Shown here: in pieces, positions 9,301 through 16,884 of the stretch | How positions within the stretch are numbered: position 1 is the stretch's first letter | Layout: each line of letters begins with the position of its first letter | From: an uncultured Eubacteriales bacterium | GTDB lineage: Bacteria > Bacillota > Clostridia > Oscillospirales > Oscillospiraceae | Assembly (NCBI GenBank): GCA_900316745.1 | Contig: ONEB01000011.1 | Coordinates: 99,029-163,028 of the forward strand | DNA: 64,000 nt | Reading direction: 5' to 3' | Program-made: the position numbers and the translations under genes | Notes under the pieces: model-generated | The model's input: only the letters and a program-made list of their open reading frames with translations | What the model was told of the DNA's origin: nothing | Database searches by the model: none

Positions 9301-9872
9301 CGCTCGATCCCGCGCAGCACCTGAGCCTCCTCGGGAATGCCGTGGTTCTGGATCTCGAGATAGAACCCGTCCTCGCCGAAAAGCTGCCTCAGCTCCAGGG
9401 CTCTGGCCTTGGCGGCGGCGTAGCTGCCCTTCAGGAGCTTTTGCGGAATGTCGCCCGCAACGCAGCCGGAAAGGCAGACAAGCCCCTCGGCATGGTCGTG
9501 CAGAAGCGGCCAGTCGATACGGGGCTTGCGGTAAAATCCCTCCGTGAAGCCAGCCGAGACGAGATAGCACAGATTGCGGTAGCCGGTCTCATTGCGGCAA
9601 AGGAGGATCAGATGCGTATAGTCGTTATCGACACCGAATTCCTTGTCGGTGCGTCCGCGCGGGGCGACATAGACCTCGCAGCCGATGATGGGCTTGACGC
9701 CGGCGGCGCAGCACGCGCGGTAAAAATTCACCGCGCCGTACATGACGCCGTGGTCTGTGATGGCAAGGCTCGTCATGCCGAGCTCCTTGGCGCGCGCGGC
9801 CAGCTGCTCAATGCGGCAGGCGCCGTCGAGCAGGCTGTATTCGGTATGGACGTGTAGATGTGTAAAGGCCAT
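6366..9872 (-). CDS. dnaE: DNA polymerase III subunit alpha
   Basis: This is the catalytic subunit of a C-family replicative polymerase, 1168 residues. The N-terminal PHP domain starts FTHLHVHTEYSLLDGACRIE. The polymerase palm has GRGSAAGSVVSYCLGITDVD and the catalytic aspartates in MPDIDVDFC. Further conserved blocks are LLKMDFLGLRNLTVLEDA and EGVFQLESAG. A helix-hairpin-helix region (FDFEEF-like FTGFEEFCRRM) and an OB-fold (VTVAGIVVSTRVRTTKSN) follow. Length matches DnaE rather than PolC. The start has AAGGA 9 nt upstream. It lies 12 nt downstream of whiA in the same run of genes, an order seen in other Clostridia. Confidence 0.97.
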   Translation of the reverse strand: MAFTHLHVHTEYSLLDGACRIEQLAARAKELGMTSLAITDHGVMYGAVNFYRACCAAGVKPIIGCEVYVAPRGRTDKEFGVDNDYTHLILLCRNETGYRNLCYLVSAGFTEGFYRKPRIDWPLLHDHAEGLVCLSGCVAGDIPQKLLKGSYAAAKARALELRQLFGEDGFYLEIQNHGIPEEAQVLRGIERLHAETGIPLAATNDAHYITKADARYQDVLLCIQTGKTIDDPDRMRFENDEFYLKSEDEMRALFPHHPEAVENTQRIADLCKFDFEFGHYHLPRFLLPQGETDSNAYLTRLCNEGFERRYGANRPEVRRQLDYELNMIRRMGFVDYFLIVSDFIGYAKRQHIPVGPGRGSAAGSVVSYCLGITDVDPVQYSLYFERFLNPERVSMPDIDVDFCVRRRGEVIDYVNRKYGHDHVAQIVTFGTLAARGAIRDVGRVLNFSYAETDAVAKAVPPAINITLDEALRQSKTLKEMYDGDPRVRDLIDTARALEGMPRHASTHAAGVVITENPVYTYVPLAQNDESVVCQYTMTTLEQLGLLKMDFLGLRNLTVLEDAAQRVRRHTPGFSVERVPVDDAATFEMLSQGKTEGVFQLESAGITAVCTGLKPKSIEDITAVIALYRPGPMESIPRFLECSAHPEKITYQHPLLEPILSVTYGCIVYQEQVIEIFRRLAGFSLGQADMIRRAMSKKKEKEIKKERDAFVHGDPERKIVGAVANGVPEATANAIYDEILAFASYAFNKAHAVSYAFVAYRTAYMKRHYPREYMAALLTSVLDSTTKVAEYIAACKDMGIRLLPPDVNESDADFTVVDENLRFGLAAIKGIGRGFVHAVMREREQNGPFTGFEEFCRRMAGQELNRRVLESLIRAGCFDSLGYPRRALLQVHEKVLGGVAADARANVAGQMDLFGGGAEDEPAVAGEVELPNVEEFSRRELLAMEREVAGLYLSGHPMDEYTPLAREAGATRMAEILNAFSGEPERASLRDGQRVTVAGIVVSTRVRTTKSNTLMNDIRMEDDSGSLEVIAFQNVLDRSGGYIRQNEPLLVTGRISARDDRDAQIMADDIEPLTAETVRAHARPEPRSAPPERDQPAAAPRRIWVRLPGKDDPRVRRIELILKMFPGRQQIILYFEDTKKRAAAPCLIHEALVDELIELCGEDNVVVKS

Positions 9873-9884
9873 AACGATGTTCCT

Positions 9885-10772
9885 TTATTGCCCGTATTCC
9901 ATCAGCTTCTTCAGACGATAGCTGAGCGTGCTGCGGCTCACGGGCGGGTAAGAGAGTCTGGCAAGGTCGGTGAGACTCACCTCGGGGTTGGCAAAGCGCA
10001 GCAGCGCCGCCTGCTGCAATGGCTCCGGCAGCGTGTCGAGCCCGTACTCGCGGTCGATCCGGCGGATGGCCTCCAGCTGCGCCTGCGCCGCGGCAACGGT
10101 CTTGTCCACATTCGCGGCGTCGCAGTTGACCTTGCGGTTGATGGAATTGGTCATGCTCTTTTCCACCTTGGCGGCCATGACGCGCATGGCGCAGGTCGTC
10201 GCCCCGATGGTGGACAGGAGATCCTCGATGATCTCAGACTTTTTATAATAGAGCAGATAGTTGCCGCCGCGCGTGATCTCGCGGGGCGGAAAGCCCATCT
10301 CCGAGAGCAGGGCGGCGCACTCGCGGCTGACGCTGTAATGCGCGGTGGAGAGCTCCAGATGATAGCTCTTCGCGGGATCGGTCACGCTGCCGCCCGCGAG
10401 AAACGCGCCGCGCAAAAACGCCTCGCTGCACCCCGGCTCTTCCAGCAGGCCGAGATTGATATGGTGCGAGAGCGCGCGCGTGGTGTCGATATCGAGCGCG
10501 GAGAAGATGCGCGCGAGCGTCTCCGGCTCCGTCAGGGAGAGCGCGAAGCGTCCGCCCGCGGGCACAGCCTCCGGCACAGCGGCGCCGGACGCGCGCCTGA
10601 TGAGCTTCGGCAGCCGCTCTGAAAACGCCCGGCTCGCCGTCACGACGCGGATTTCACGCGGCGTGAACGTATGGCAAAAGAGCATCACGCCGCAGCACTC
10701 GGCCACGGCGAGCGTGCGCCCGCCGACCGGAATGCGGCAGAGTTCTGCTTTGACTTCGGATGCAAAGGACAT
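9885..10772 (-). CDS. whiA: WhiA-type DNA-binding regulator
   Basis: WhiA is a homing-endonuclease-like DNA-binding protein (LAGLIDADG fold plus C-terminal helix-turn-helix). It influences cell division and sporulation gene expression in Gram-positives. The 295-residue product begins MSFASEVKAELCRIP, has GAFLAGGSVTDPAKSYHLE in the endonuclease-like core, and ends with a helix-turn-helix (LTDLARLSYPPVSRSTLSYR). The ATG at 10772 has AAGGAG 7 nt upstream; the longer upstream frame overlaps yvcK and lacks family sequence. It lies in the conserved rapZ-yvcK-whiA order. Confidence 0.96.
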   Translation of the reverse strand: MSFASEVKAELCRIPVGGRTLAVAECCGVMLFCHTFTPREIRVVTASRAFSERLPKLIRRASGAAVPEAVPAGGRFALSLTEPETLARIFSALDIDTTRALSHHINLGLLEEPGCSEAFLRGAFLAGGSVTDPAKSYHLELSTAHYSVSRECAALLSEMGFPPREITRGGNYLLYYKKSEIIEDLLSTIGATTCAMRVMAAKVEKSMTNSINRKVNCDAANVDKTVAAAQAQLEAIRRIDREYGLDTLPEPLQQAALLRFANPEVSLTDLARLSYPPVSRSTLSYRLKKLMEYGQ

Positions 10773-10783
10773 CGGGATACTCC

Positions 10784-11785
10784 TTATCCGTAAACTTGCG
10801 TTTGCGCATAGGCGCGGTAGAGCCACAGAGCCTCCCGCGCGAGGGCGTCGGGATTGTGGCGCACGAGGCCGCCGGAGATCCGGGCCAGCGGCGCATAGTG
10901 CGGCGTGACGCCCATCTTGCGCAGCTGCTCGGGGCACGGCTTGACCGGCTCCGCGCCCTCGGCCGCGTAGGCCTGAAGGACGTCCTCCGGAAACGGCATA
11001 TTGTTGGCAAGGCTGAGATCGAACAGCTTCTCGCCGGAGTGATCAAACAGGGCGCGGACGTGGTCCACCTCGGTGTAGCCCTCGGTTTCGCCGTCCTGCG
11101 TCATGACATTCATGATGTAGAGCTTCACGGCGTCGGATCTGGCGATCGCGGCGGCGACGCCGTCCGTGATCAGGTTCGGCATGATGCTCGTGTAGAGGCT
11201 GCCGGGGCCGATGATGATAAAGTCCGCCTCCTCGATCGCCTCCAGCACGGCAGGCACGGCGGCGGGACGCTCCGGCAGCAGCTGCACGCGGCGGATCCGC
11301 TGATCGGTGTCCTTCTTGACGCCGGCGATCTTGGACTCTCCGATCACGGTGGTGCCGTCGTCAAACTCCGCCATCAGGCGGACGTTCTCCGTCGTCACGG
11401 GCAGGACGCGCCCCGTAATGGCAAACGCCTCGCTCATGCGGCGCACGGCCTCCTCGAAGCTGCCGTAAATGTCATTGAGCGCGGCGAGCATGAGATTGCC
11501 CAGGCTCTGTCCGGAGAGGCGCCCCTCGCAAAAGCGGTAGCGCATGAGCTCATCCATCGTCGGCTCCACATTTGCAAGCGCGCAGATGCAGTTGCGGATG
11601 TCGCCCGGCGGGAGCATGCCGAGCTCCTGGCGCAGAACGCCCGAGCCGCCGCCGTCATCCGCGACCGTGACGATCGCGGTGATGCGGGAGGTAAAGCGCT
11701 TCAGGCCGCGCAGCATGGTGGAAAGGCCCGTGCCCCCGCCGATCGCGACGACGCGCGGCTGGGAGAACTCCTTCAATTCTTTCAT
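10784..11785 (-). CDS. yvcK: Gluconeogenesis/cell-shape factor YvcK (CofD-like)
   Basis: A 333-residue member of the UPF0052/CofD-like family needed for normal peptidoglycan synthesis and growth on gluconeogenic carbon in Bacillus. Signatures are the nucleotide-binding VVAIGGGTGLSTMLRGLK, TVADDGGGSGVLRQE, and ADFIIIGPGSLYTSIMPNL. The ATG at 11785 lies 4 nt after the rapZ stop. Its own ribosome site is weak, so translation probably depends on coupling to rapZ. The frame extends further upstream but into rapZ, without family sequence. Confidence 0.95.
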   Translation of the reverse strand: MKELKEFSQPRVVAIGGGTGLSTMLRGLKRFTSRITAIVTVADDGGGSGVLRQELGMLPPGDIRNCICALANVEPTMDELMRYRFCEGRLSGQSLGNLMLAALNDIYGSFEEAVRRMSEAFAITGRVLPVTTENVRLMAEFDDGTTVIGESKIAGVKKDTDQRIRRVQLLPERPAAVPAVLEAIEEADFIIIGPGSLYTSIMPNLITDGVAAAIARSDAVKLYIMNVMTQDGETEGYTEVDHVRALFDHSGEKLFDLSLANNMPFPEDVLQAYAAEGAEPVKPCPEQLRKMGVTPHYAPLARISGGLVRHNPDALAREALWLYRAYAQTQVYG

Positions 11786-11789
11786 GGTA

Positions 11790-12647
11790 TCAACTCTTTT
11801 CCAGATCGCGATTGGAGAACTGCACGTCCTCCCCCATTTCCTGAAGATGATCCGCAAGCGCCTTTGCAACGGCGACGCTGCGGTGGCGTCCGCCGGTGCA
11901 GCCGACGCCGATCGTGAGAGCATAGCGCCCCTCCTCGGCATACTGCGGCAGGAGGAAATCGATCATGCCGCACAGGCGGTCAAGGAAGTCCTGCGCCGTG
12001 TCGCTCGACAGAACATAGTCGCGCACGGGCGCATCCATACCGGACATTGCCCGCAGCTCCTCCACATAAAAGGGATTCGGCAGAAAGCGCACGTCCAGCA
12101 CCATGTCGGCGTCCATCGGGATGCCGTACTTAAACCCGAACGACACCACGTTCACGAGCAGATCGCGCTTGCGGTCGCCCTCGAAGAAGCCGCGGATGCG
12201 GTTTTGCAGCATGGAGAGCGTGAGCCCCGTGGTGTTGAGAATATAGTCGGCGGCGTCGCGCATGGGCTGGAGCATCTTCACCTCGCGCTGCACCGCCTCC
12301 TGGATCGTGAGCCCCTCCGCCGCGAGCGGATGCGGGCGGCGCGTCTCCTTATAGCGCTTGATGATCGTGGCCTCGGACGCCTCGACAAACAGGATGCGGT
12401 ACGTCACGCCCATCTTCCGCAGCTCATCGAGCGCGGCAAAGAGCTCCGTGAAGCTCTCCTGCCCGCGCACGTCCGTCACGAGCGCAACGCGCTCATAGCG
12501 CCCGCGCGTGGCAAGACAGAGCTCGGCAAACTTTGTCAAAAGCGCCGTCGGCATGTTATCCACACAATAAAAATCCAGATCCTCCAAAACATTCGCCGCG
12601 CGCGTCTTGCCCGCGCCGGAGAGACCGGAGATGATTAAAAAATCCAT
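11790..12647 (-). CDS. rapZ: RapZ/YvcJ-family nucleotide-binding adapter
   Basis: A 285-residue P-loop protein. It begins MDFLIISGLSGAGKTRAANV (Walker A GLSGAGKT) and has the C-terminal family block TIGVGCTGGRHRSVAVAKAL. RapZ in E. coli is an RNase E adapter that senses glucosamine-6-phosphate. The Bacillus orthologue YvcJ is an ATPase/GTPase linked to competence, so in a Gram-positive the exact role is uncertain. It lies between murB (12-nt gap) and yvcK (4-nt gap). The linkage to hprK and murB fits coupling of carbon status to wall synthesis. Confidence 0.95.
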   Translation of the reverse strand: MDFLIISGLSGAGKTRAANVLEDLDFYCVDNMPTALLTKFAELCLATRGRYERVALVTDVRGQESFTELFAALDELRKMGVTYRILFVEASEATIIKRYKETRRPHPLAAEGLTIQEAVQREVKMLQPMRDAADYILNTTGLTLSMLQNRIRGFFEGDRKRDLLVNVVSFGFKYGIPMDADMVLDVRFLPNPFYVEELRAMSGMDAPVRDYVLSSDTAQDFLDRLCGMIDFLLPQYAEEGRYALTIGVGCTGGRHRSVAVAKALADHLQEMGEDVQFSNRDLEKS

Positions 12648-12659
12648 GATTCGCCTTTC

Positions 12660-13574
12660 TTATCTGATGATCTTGACTTCGGTTTCCAATTCGATCCCGC
12701 TGGTGCGCAGGACTTCGTTTCGAATGTGATCGATCAGGCGCATGACGTCGTCAAACGTCGCGCCGCCGCGGTTGATGACAAAGCCCGCGTGCTTCTCGGA
12801 CACCTGCGCGCCGCCGATGGCACAGCCCTTGAGTCCCGCCTGATCGATGAGCGCGGCGGCATAGCCGCCGACCGGGCGCTTGAACGTGCTGCCCGCGCTC
12901 GGCATATCCAGCGGCTGGCTGCTGCGGCGCTTTTCGCGCAAAACCATCATGCGCGCAAAAATCTCGTCTTTGTCTCCGGGCACGAGACGCACGGTGCTGT
13001 CGAGGATGACGCTGTCGGTATCGGAGAACACGCTGTGCCGATAGCGGAAATCATGCGCCGCGCCGACGATCTCGCGCAGCTCGCCCTCGGGCGTGAGGCA
13101 GCGCGTGGAGACGACGATGTCTTTCATCTCGCCGCCGTAGGCGCCCGCGTCCATCGAGACGCCGCCGCCGAGCGAGCCGGGGATGCCGTGGGCAAACTCC
13201 ATGCCGCTTAAGGCCCAGCTCTGCGCCGTCGCGGCAAGGCGCGCAAGCGTGACGCCGCACTGGGCGCGGAGGCTGTCTTCCCCGACGCGCTCGATGGCGG
13301 ACATCTTCTCGCCGAACTGCACGGCGATGCGCTCCAGGGGCGCGTCCGTCACGAGCAGGTTCGTGCCGTTGCCGATGATCAGCGGCGCAGCCTCCGCCGC
13401 GCGAAGCACACGGCAGACCTCCGCCGCCTCCTCGGTCGAGCTCGGCTGCACCATGGCGCGCACGGGTCCGCCGATGCGGAACGAGCAATGCCTGCTCATG
13501 GGTTCGTTTTCCAGAATCGCGAGCTGCGGCAGCTGCGCGCGCAGGTCACGGATGATCAGATCAAGATTCGACAT
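12660..13574 (-). CDS. murB: UDP-N-acetylenolpyruvoylglucosamine reductase
   Basis: MurB reduces UDP-GlcNAc-enolpyruvate to UDP-MurNAc with NADPH and FAD, the second committed step of peptidoglycan precursor synthesis. The 304-residue length is that of the shorter Gram-positive type. Visible signatures are the FAD-binding PLIIGNGTNLLVTD and MEFAHGIPGSLGGGVSMDAG, the active-site serine region MPSAGSTFKRPVGGYAAALI, and the C-terminal block VSEKHAGFVINRGGATFDDV. It is flanked by hprK (14-nt gap) and rapZ in one transcription unit. Confidence 0.97.
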   Translation of the reverse strand: MSNLDLIIRDLRAQLPQLAILENEPMSRHCSFRIGGPVRAMVQPSSTEEAAEVCRVLRAAEAAPLIIGNGTNLLVTDAPLERIAVQFGEKMSAIERVGEDSLRAQCGVTLARLAATAQSWALSGMEFAHGIPGSLGGGVSMDAGAYGGEMKDIVVSTRCLTPEGELREIVGAAHDFRYRHSVFSDTDSVILDSTVRLVPGDKDEIFARMMVLREKRRSSQPLDMPSAGSTFKRPVGGYAAALIDQAGLKGCAIGGAQVSEKHAGFVINRGGATFDDVMRLIDHIRNEVLRTSGIELETEVKIIR

Positions 13575-13588
13575 AATGACTCCTTTTA

Positions 13589-14527
13589 TTAAAACCCGAC
13601 TCCCAGGTCGATGTTTTTGTCGTGCTCCGCGGCAAGGGTCTCGGCGGCGTTGTAGCCCATGTTCTTCTGGCGGTTGTTCATCGCGGCGAGCTCCATGATG
13701 ACGGCGAGGTTTCTGCCCGGGCGCACCGGGATCGTCACCATCGGGAGCGTGACGCCGAGGATCTCCGTCGTCTCGGTGCTCAGACCCAGGCGGTCGTATG
13801 CGCGGCCGTCCTCCCAGGGCTCCATGTTCACGACGAGGTCGATGCGGTTTTCGGGCTTCACCGCGCCGACGCCATAGATCTGGCGGGCATTGATGACGCC
13901 GATGCCGCGCAGCTCCATATAATACCGGATGAGCTCCGGCGCAGAGCCGATGAGCATATTGCGCTGCGTGCGCTTGATCTCCACGGCGTCGTCCGCGACG
14001 AGACGGTGACCGCGCTTGATGAGCTCGAGCGCCGTTTCGCTTTTGCCGACGCCGGAGTCGCCGAGAATCAGCAGACCCTCGCCGAACACCTCCACGAGCA
14101 CGCCGTGGCGCGTGATGCGCGGGGCGAGGTAAGCCGTGAGCGAGGCGATCGTGCGCGACATGAAGGCCGAGGTGTCCTCACGCGTGAGGAAGATGTTGCG
14201 GTCATATTTTTCCGCCATCTCCATGCACTCCGGGAACGGGTCCATTCCGTGGCAGACCACGATGCCCGCGATCGGATGGCGCATGAACTCCTCGAACATC
14301 GACATGCGCTGCTCGGCGCTGAACGTCTCCAGATAGGTGCTCTCCACGCGGCCGATGATCTGCAGGCGGCGCGGATCGAAGTAATTGTAAAACCCCGCCA
14401 GCTGAAGTCCCGGGCGGTTGACGTCCGCCGTCGTGAGCATCTGCGTGTCATAATCGCTGCACGCATGCAGGATCGTAAGCCCCTGCTCGGCTACGATGGT
14501 CTTCAGAGGCACGGAATAGGTAGCCAT
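13589..14527 (-). CDS. hprK: HPr kinase/phosphorylase
   Basis: HprK phosphorylates and dephosphorylates Ser46 of the PTS protein HPr and so controls carbon catabolite repression in Bacillota. The 312-residue product has the usual length. It has the Walker A motif GDSGVGKSETALELIKRGH, the HPr kinase signature YMELRGIGVINARQIYGVGA, and the C-terminal VTIPVRPGRNLAVIMELAAM. It is the first gene of the minus-strand run toward dnaE and has its own promoter at 14578-14606. Confidence 0.97.
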   Translation of the reverse strand: MATYSVPLKTIVAEQGLTILHACSDYDTQMLTTADVNRPGLQLAGFYNYFDPRRLQIIGRVESTYLETFSAEQRMSMFEEFMRHPIAGIVVCHGMDPFPECMEMAEKYDRNIFLTREDTSAFMSRTIASLTAYLAPRITRHGVLVEVFGEGLLILGDSGVGKSETALELIKRGHRLVADDAVEIKRTQRNMLIGSAPELIRYYMELRGIGVINARQIYGVGAVKPENRIDLVVNMEPWEDGRAYDRLGLSTETTEILGVTLPMVTIPVRPGRNLAVIMELAAMNNRQKNMGYNAAETLAAEHDKNIDLGVGF

Positions 14528-14577
14528 AGGTCACTGCTCCTTTCGCCGTACAAAGCATAGTACTGCTGCTTTGTTCT

Positions 14578-14606
14578 ATTTTAACCAATACGGCGTGATT
14601 TGGCAA
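14578..14606 (-). promoter_or_regulatory. Promoter of the hprK-murB-rapZ-yvcK-whiA-dnaE run
   Basis: Minus strand TTGCCA, 17 nt, TAAAAT, about 50 nt upstream of hprK. No convincing terminator or second promoter is visible before position 5258, so this may drive about 9 kb of transcript. Confidence 0.75.
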
Positions 14607-14654
14607 TAACTTTATCCGTATCACAATTTTATGAAAAGAAAATCGGATTTTTAC

Positions 14655-14683
14655 TTGCATTTATTCTCTTCATCTGTTATGAT
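14655..14683 (+). promoter_or_regulatory. Promoter of rpmB
   Basis: Plus strand TTGCAT, 17 nt, TATGAT, divergent from the hprK promoter and about 47 nt upstream of the rpmB ATG. Confidence 0.75.
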
Positions 14684-14730
14684 AGGTAAGCTGTTTTGCA
14701 GACAATTCAGTAAGGAGGTGCTTTAGCACC

Positions 14731-14919
14731 ATGGCAAAGTGTCAGTTTTGCGACAAGGGCGTTTCCTTTGGCATCGCAGTGAGCCACTCTCACCGTCGCT
14801 CCAACCGCACCTGGAAGCCCAATGTCAAGCGCGTTAAGGCCATCGTGGACGGCAGCCCCAAGCACGTCTACGCCTGCACCCGCTGCCTGCGCAGCGGCAA
14901 GGTCACGCGCGCAGTGTGA
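14731..14919 (+). CDS. rpmB: 50S ribosomal protein L28
   Basis: A 62-residue basic ribosomal protein of the large subunit. It begins MAKCQFCDKGVSFGIAVSHS and has the L28 core RRSNRTWKPNVKRVKAIVDG. Two CxxC pairs (CQFC near the N-terminus and CTRC near residue 50) mark the zinc-binding form of L28. A strong AAGGAGG precedes the start. It is monocistronic, with its own promoter and terminator. Confidence 0.98.
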   Translation: MAKCQFCDKGVSFGIAVSHSHRRSNRTWKPNVKRVKAIVDGSPKHVYACTRCLRSGKVTRAV

Positions 14920-14945
14920 TGTAATTGCATACCATGCACCGAACA

Positions 14946-14978
14946 AGGCTTGCTCTTTTTTATGAGCAAGCCTTTTTC
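14946..14978 (+). terminator. Terminator of rpmB
   Basis: A perfect 10-bp stem (AGGCTTGCTC/GAGCAAGCCT) with an 8-nt loop, then TTTTT. Confidence 0.93.
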
Positions 14979-15017
14979 GTTTGTGTCGTCAGACCGGGCG
15001 CGCTCCATTCCGTTTTT

Positions 15018-15035
15018 AAACGAAACACTTCGTTT
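15018..15035. promoter_or_regulatory. Inverted repeat upstream of the VapE promoter
   Basis: AAACGAA-ACAC-TTCGTTT lies directly upstream of the -35 box of the promoter at 15043. Its position suits an operator or activator site. No regulator is encoded next to it. Confidence 0.45.
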
Positions 15036-15042
15036 TGGCATC

Positions 15043-15071
15043 TTGACAAAGTCATCTTTTCGTGGTATAAT
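15043..15071 (+). promoter_or_regulatory. Consensus promoter of the solitary VapE gene
   Basis: TTGACA, 17 nt, TATAAT: both boxes match the sigma-A consensus exactly. This is one of the strongest-looking promoters in the window. Confidence 0.9.
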
Positions 15072-15105
15072 ACGCAAAGAAAATATCTTGAGAGGAGGAT
15101 AATAA

Positions 15106-16608
15106 TTGCAAGATATTGACCAATTTGCCGGGAACATGGACTTTTGGAGCGGAAACATGCGGCAGATGGACACGCTGGGGAAGCTGTCGACGGCGGCGCG
15201 CGTGGTCGTGGATCTGCCCGACAGCGGCGAGCGCGCGGCGGCGAAGGGCATGCTGCTGCAGCAGGCGGAGCGCTGCGGGTGCCGCGGCGATCTCGCGCGG
15301 GTGTTTCAGGGGCTGGAGACCGAGCTCGTGCGCTCGCGCATCGCGGCGGCGGCGCCGGGCATGGAGGAGATGCCGGATCTCGACCGGGACGGAAAGGGCT
15401 GCGTGCGCCGCACGATCGCGAACCTGCTCACGATCCTGCAGACCGATCCCTTCTTCGCCTCGCTGCGGTATGACGAGATGGCGGGCGCGCCGGTCGTGGC
15501 GGAGCAGAAGCTCGGCAGGACGGAAACCGTGCGCCGCTGGACAGACGCCGACGACGCCGCGGCCATGCGCCACATCGAGGAGATCTACGGGGTGTTCGAC
15601 CGGCGGAAGTACCGCGAGGCGATGCTGCTGCGGCTGCGGGAGGTGCAGTTCCATCCCGTGAAGGAGCGCATCGAGGCCGTGCAGTGGGACGGCGAGCCGC
15701 GCATCGAAACATTTCTGAGCGGCTGGGCGGGCGTCACGGACACGCCGTACACGCGCGAGGTGAGCAGACTCATCTTCGCCGGCGGCATCCACCGGCTGTA
15801 TGATCCGGGGTGCAAGTTTGACTATCTCGTTGTGCTGGTCGGCACCGAGCAGGGCGAGGGCAAGAGCACGCTGGTGCGCTGGCTCGCGCTCAGCGACGCG
15901 TGGTTCGGGGAGGTCACCATCTTCGAGGGCAAGGAGGCCATCGAGCAGCTCCAGGGCGCGTGGATCTGCGAGGCTTCGGAGATGCTCGCGCTGAAAACGA
16001 CGCGCGCGCTCGAGGCGATCAAGAGCTTCATCACGCGCCAGCGCGACAAGTACCGCCGCCCCTACGCCGAGCGCGTGGAGGAAATCCCGCGCAGCTGCAT
16101 CATCATCGGCACGACGAACGACCGCGCCTTCCTGCGCGACAAGACCGGCAACCGCCGCTTCCTGCCCGTGGAGGTGCACTGCAAGGGCGCGATGCTGTTC
16201 CATCTGGAGGACGAGCTGAAGGATTACATCCTGCAGTGCTGGGCCGAGGCGCTCTCGCTGTACCGGGAAGGACAGCTTCCGGCGGTGGCGGACTGGCGGC
16301 TGCGGGACGCCTTCCGTGCGGCGCAGAACGCCGCCATGGAGGACGACTGGCGCGTCGGCGTGATCGAGGCGTACCTCCAGGCGCGGCCCGAGGGCGCGTG
16401 CGTGTGCGTCCACGATCTCGTGCACGACGCGCTGATGCCCAGCGCCGCCGACTGGCACGAGCCGACTCGCACAGAGCGCATAGAGATCGCCCAGATCATG
16501 GACAAAATGGAGGGCTGGGAGCGGGTGAACGCGTTTCGTCATCCGAAGTACGGGAACCAAAGGGGATGGAGAAAGCTTCCCGTCCACCAGGCGTTCACAG
16601 ACAATTGA
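15106..16608 (+). CDS. Virulence-associated protein E (VapE)-family P-loop protein
   Basis: This 500-residue protein has the VapE domain found in phage and satellite replication proteins (primase-associated superfamily 3 type helicases). The Walker A motif GTEQGEGKSTLVRWLAL is near residue 247. The family block FEGKEAIEQLQGAWICEASE follows, then IIGTTNDRAFLRDKTGNRRF. The N-terminal 150 residues do not resemble a primase-polymerase domain. Translation starts at TTG 15106: GGAGG sits 7 nt before it and no better start fits. No integrase, capsid or other phage gene flanks it, and its codon use is as GC-rich as the host genes, so it looks domesticated or long resident. Confidence 0.85.
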   Translation: MQDIDQFAGNMDFWSGNMRQMDTLGKLSTAARVVVDLPDSGERAAAKGMLLQQAERCGCRGDLARVFQGLETELVRSRIAAAAPGMEEMPDLDRDGKGCVRRTIANLLTILQTDPFFASLRYDEMAGAPVVAEQKLGRTETVRRWTDADDAAAMRHIEEIYGVFDRRKYREAMLLRLREVQFHPVKERIEAVQWDGEPRIETFLSGWAGVTDTPYTREVSRLIFAGGIHRLYDPGCKFDYLVVLVGTEQGEGKSTLVRWLALSDAWFGEVTIFEGKEAIEQLQGAWICEASEMLALKTTRALEAIKSFITRQRDKYRRPYAERVEEIPRSCIIIGTTNDRAFLRDKTGNRRFLPVEVHCKGAMLFHLEDELKDYILQCWAEALSLYREGQLPAVADWRLRDAFRAAQNAAMEDDWRVGVIEAYLQARPEGACVCVHDLVHDALMPSAADWHEPTRTERIEIAQIMDKMEGWERVNAFRHPKYGNQRGWRKLPVHQAFTDN

Positions 16609-16774
16609 GCGTCGGTTAACAGGAAAAGCAAGGAATTTCAATGCTTTTATCGTTTGTTCACCATGTTCACAGACTATTTTAAAAAGAGTTTGAAAAGAAA
16701 CAGCGTAAAAAAACATTTTTTAAAACAGTCTGTTTCAGTTTGCGCGCAAACAAACGGTATCGTCACCGAAAAAC

Positions 16775-16826
16775 GACAGGGATTTTTCGGAAACTGTCAT
16801 TTCCGGGGCTTCCCTGTCTTGCTTTT
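16775..16826 (+). terminator. Probable terminator after the VapE gene
   Basis: Outer stem GACAGGGA/TCCCTGTC with an inner GGAAA/TTTCC stem, then TTGCTTTTT. The region 16609-16884 is AT-rich and otherwise holds only inverted repeats (for example the 14-bp palindrome GTTTGCGCGCAAAC at 16738-16751). Confidence 0.55.
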
Positions 16827-16847
16827 TAAATGTATCTGGTGTAAAAT
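16819..16847 (+). promoter_or_regulatory. Promoter of the NUDIX-LTA synthase pair
   Basis: TTGCTT, 17 nt, TAAAAT, beginning in the tail of the preceding terminator and about 38 nt upstream of the chosen NUDIX start. Confidence 0.6.
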
Positions 16848-16884
16848 GCTGTTTATATTATGTCTACCAAAGTTGGGATGCGTC

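Noticed and set aside
15052-16716. 554-codon minus-strand frame opposite the VapE gene
   Set aside because: The sense strand has a consensus promoter, a ribosome site and a Walker A motif; the antisense frame has none of these.
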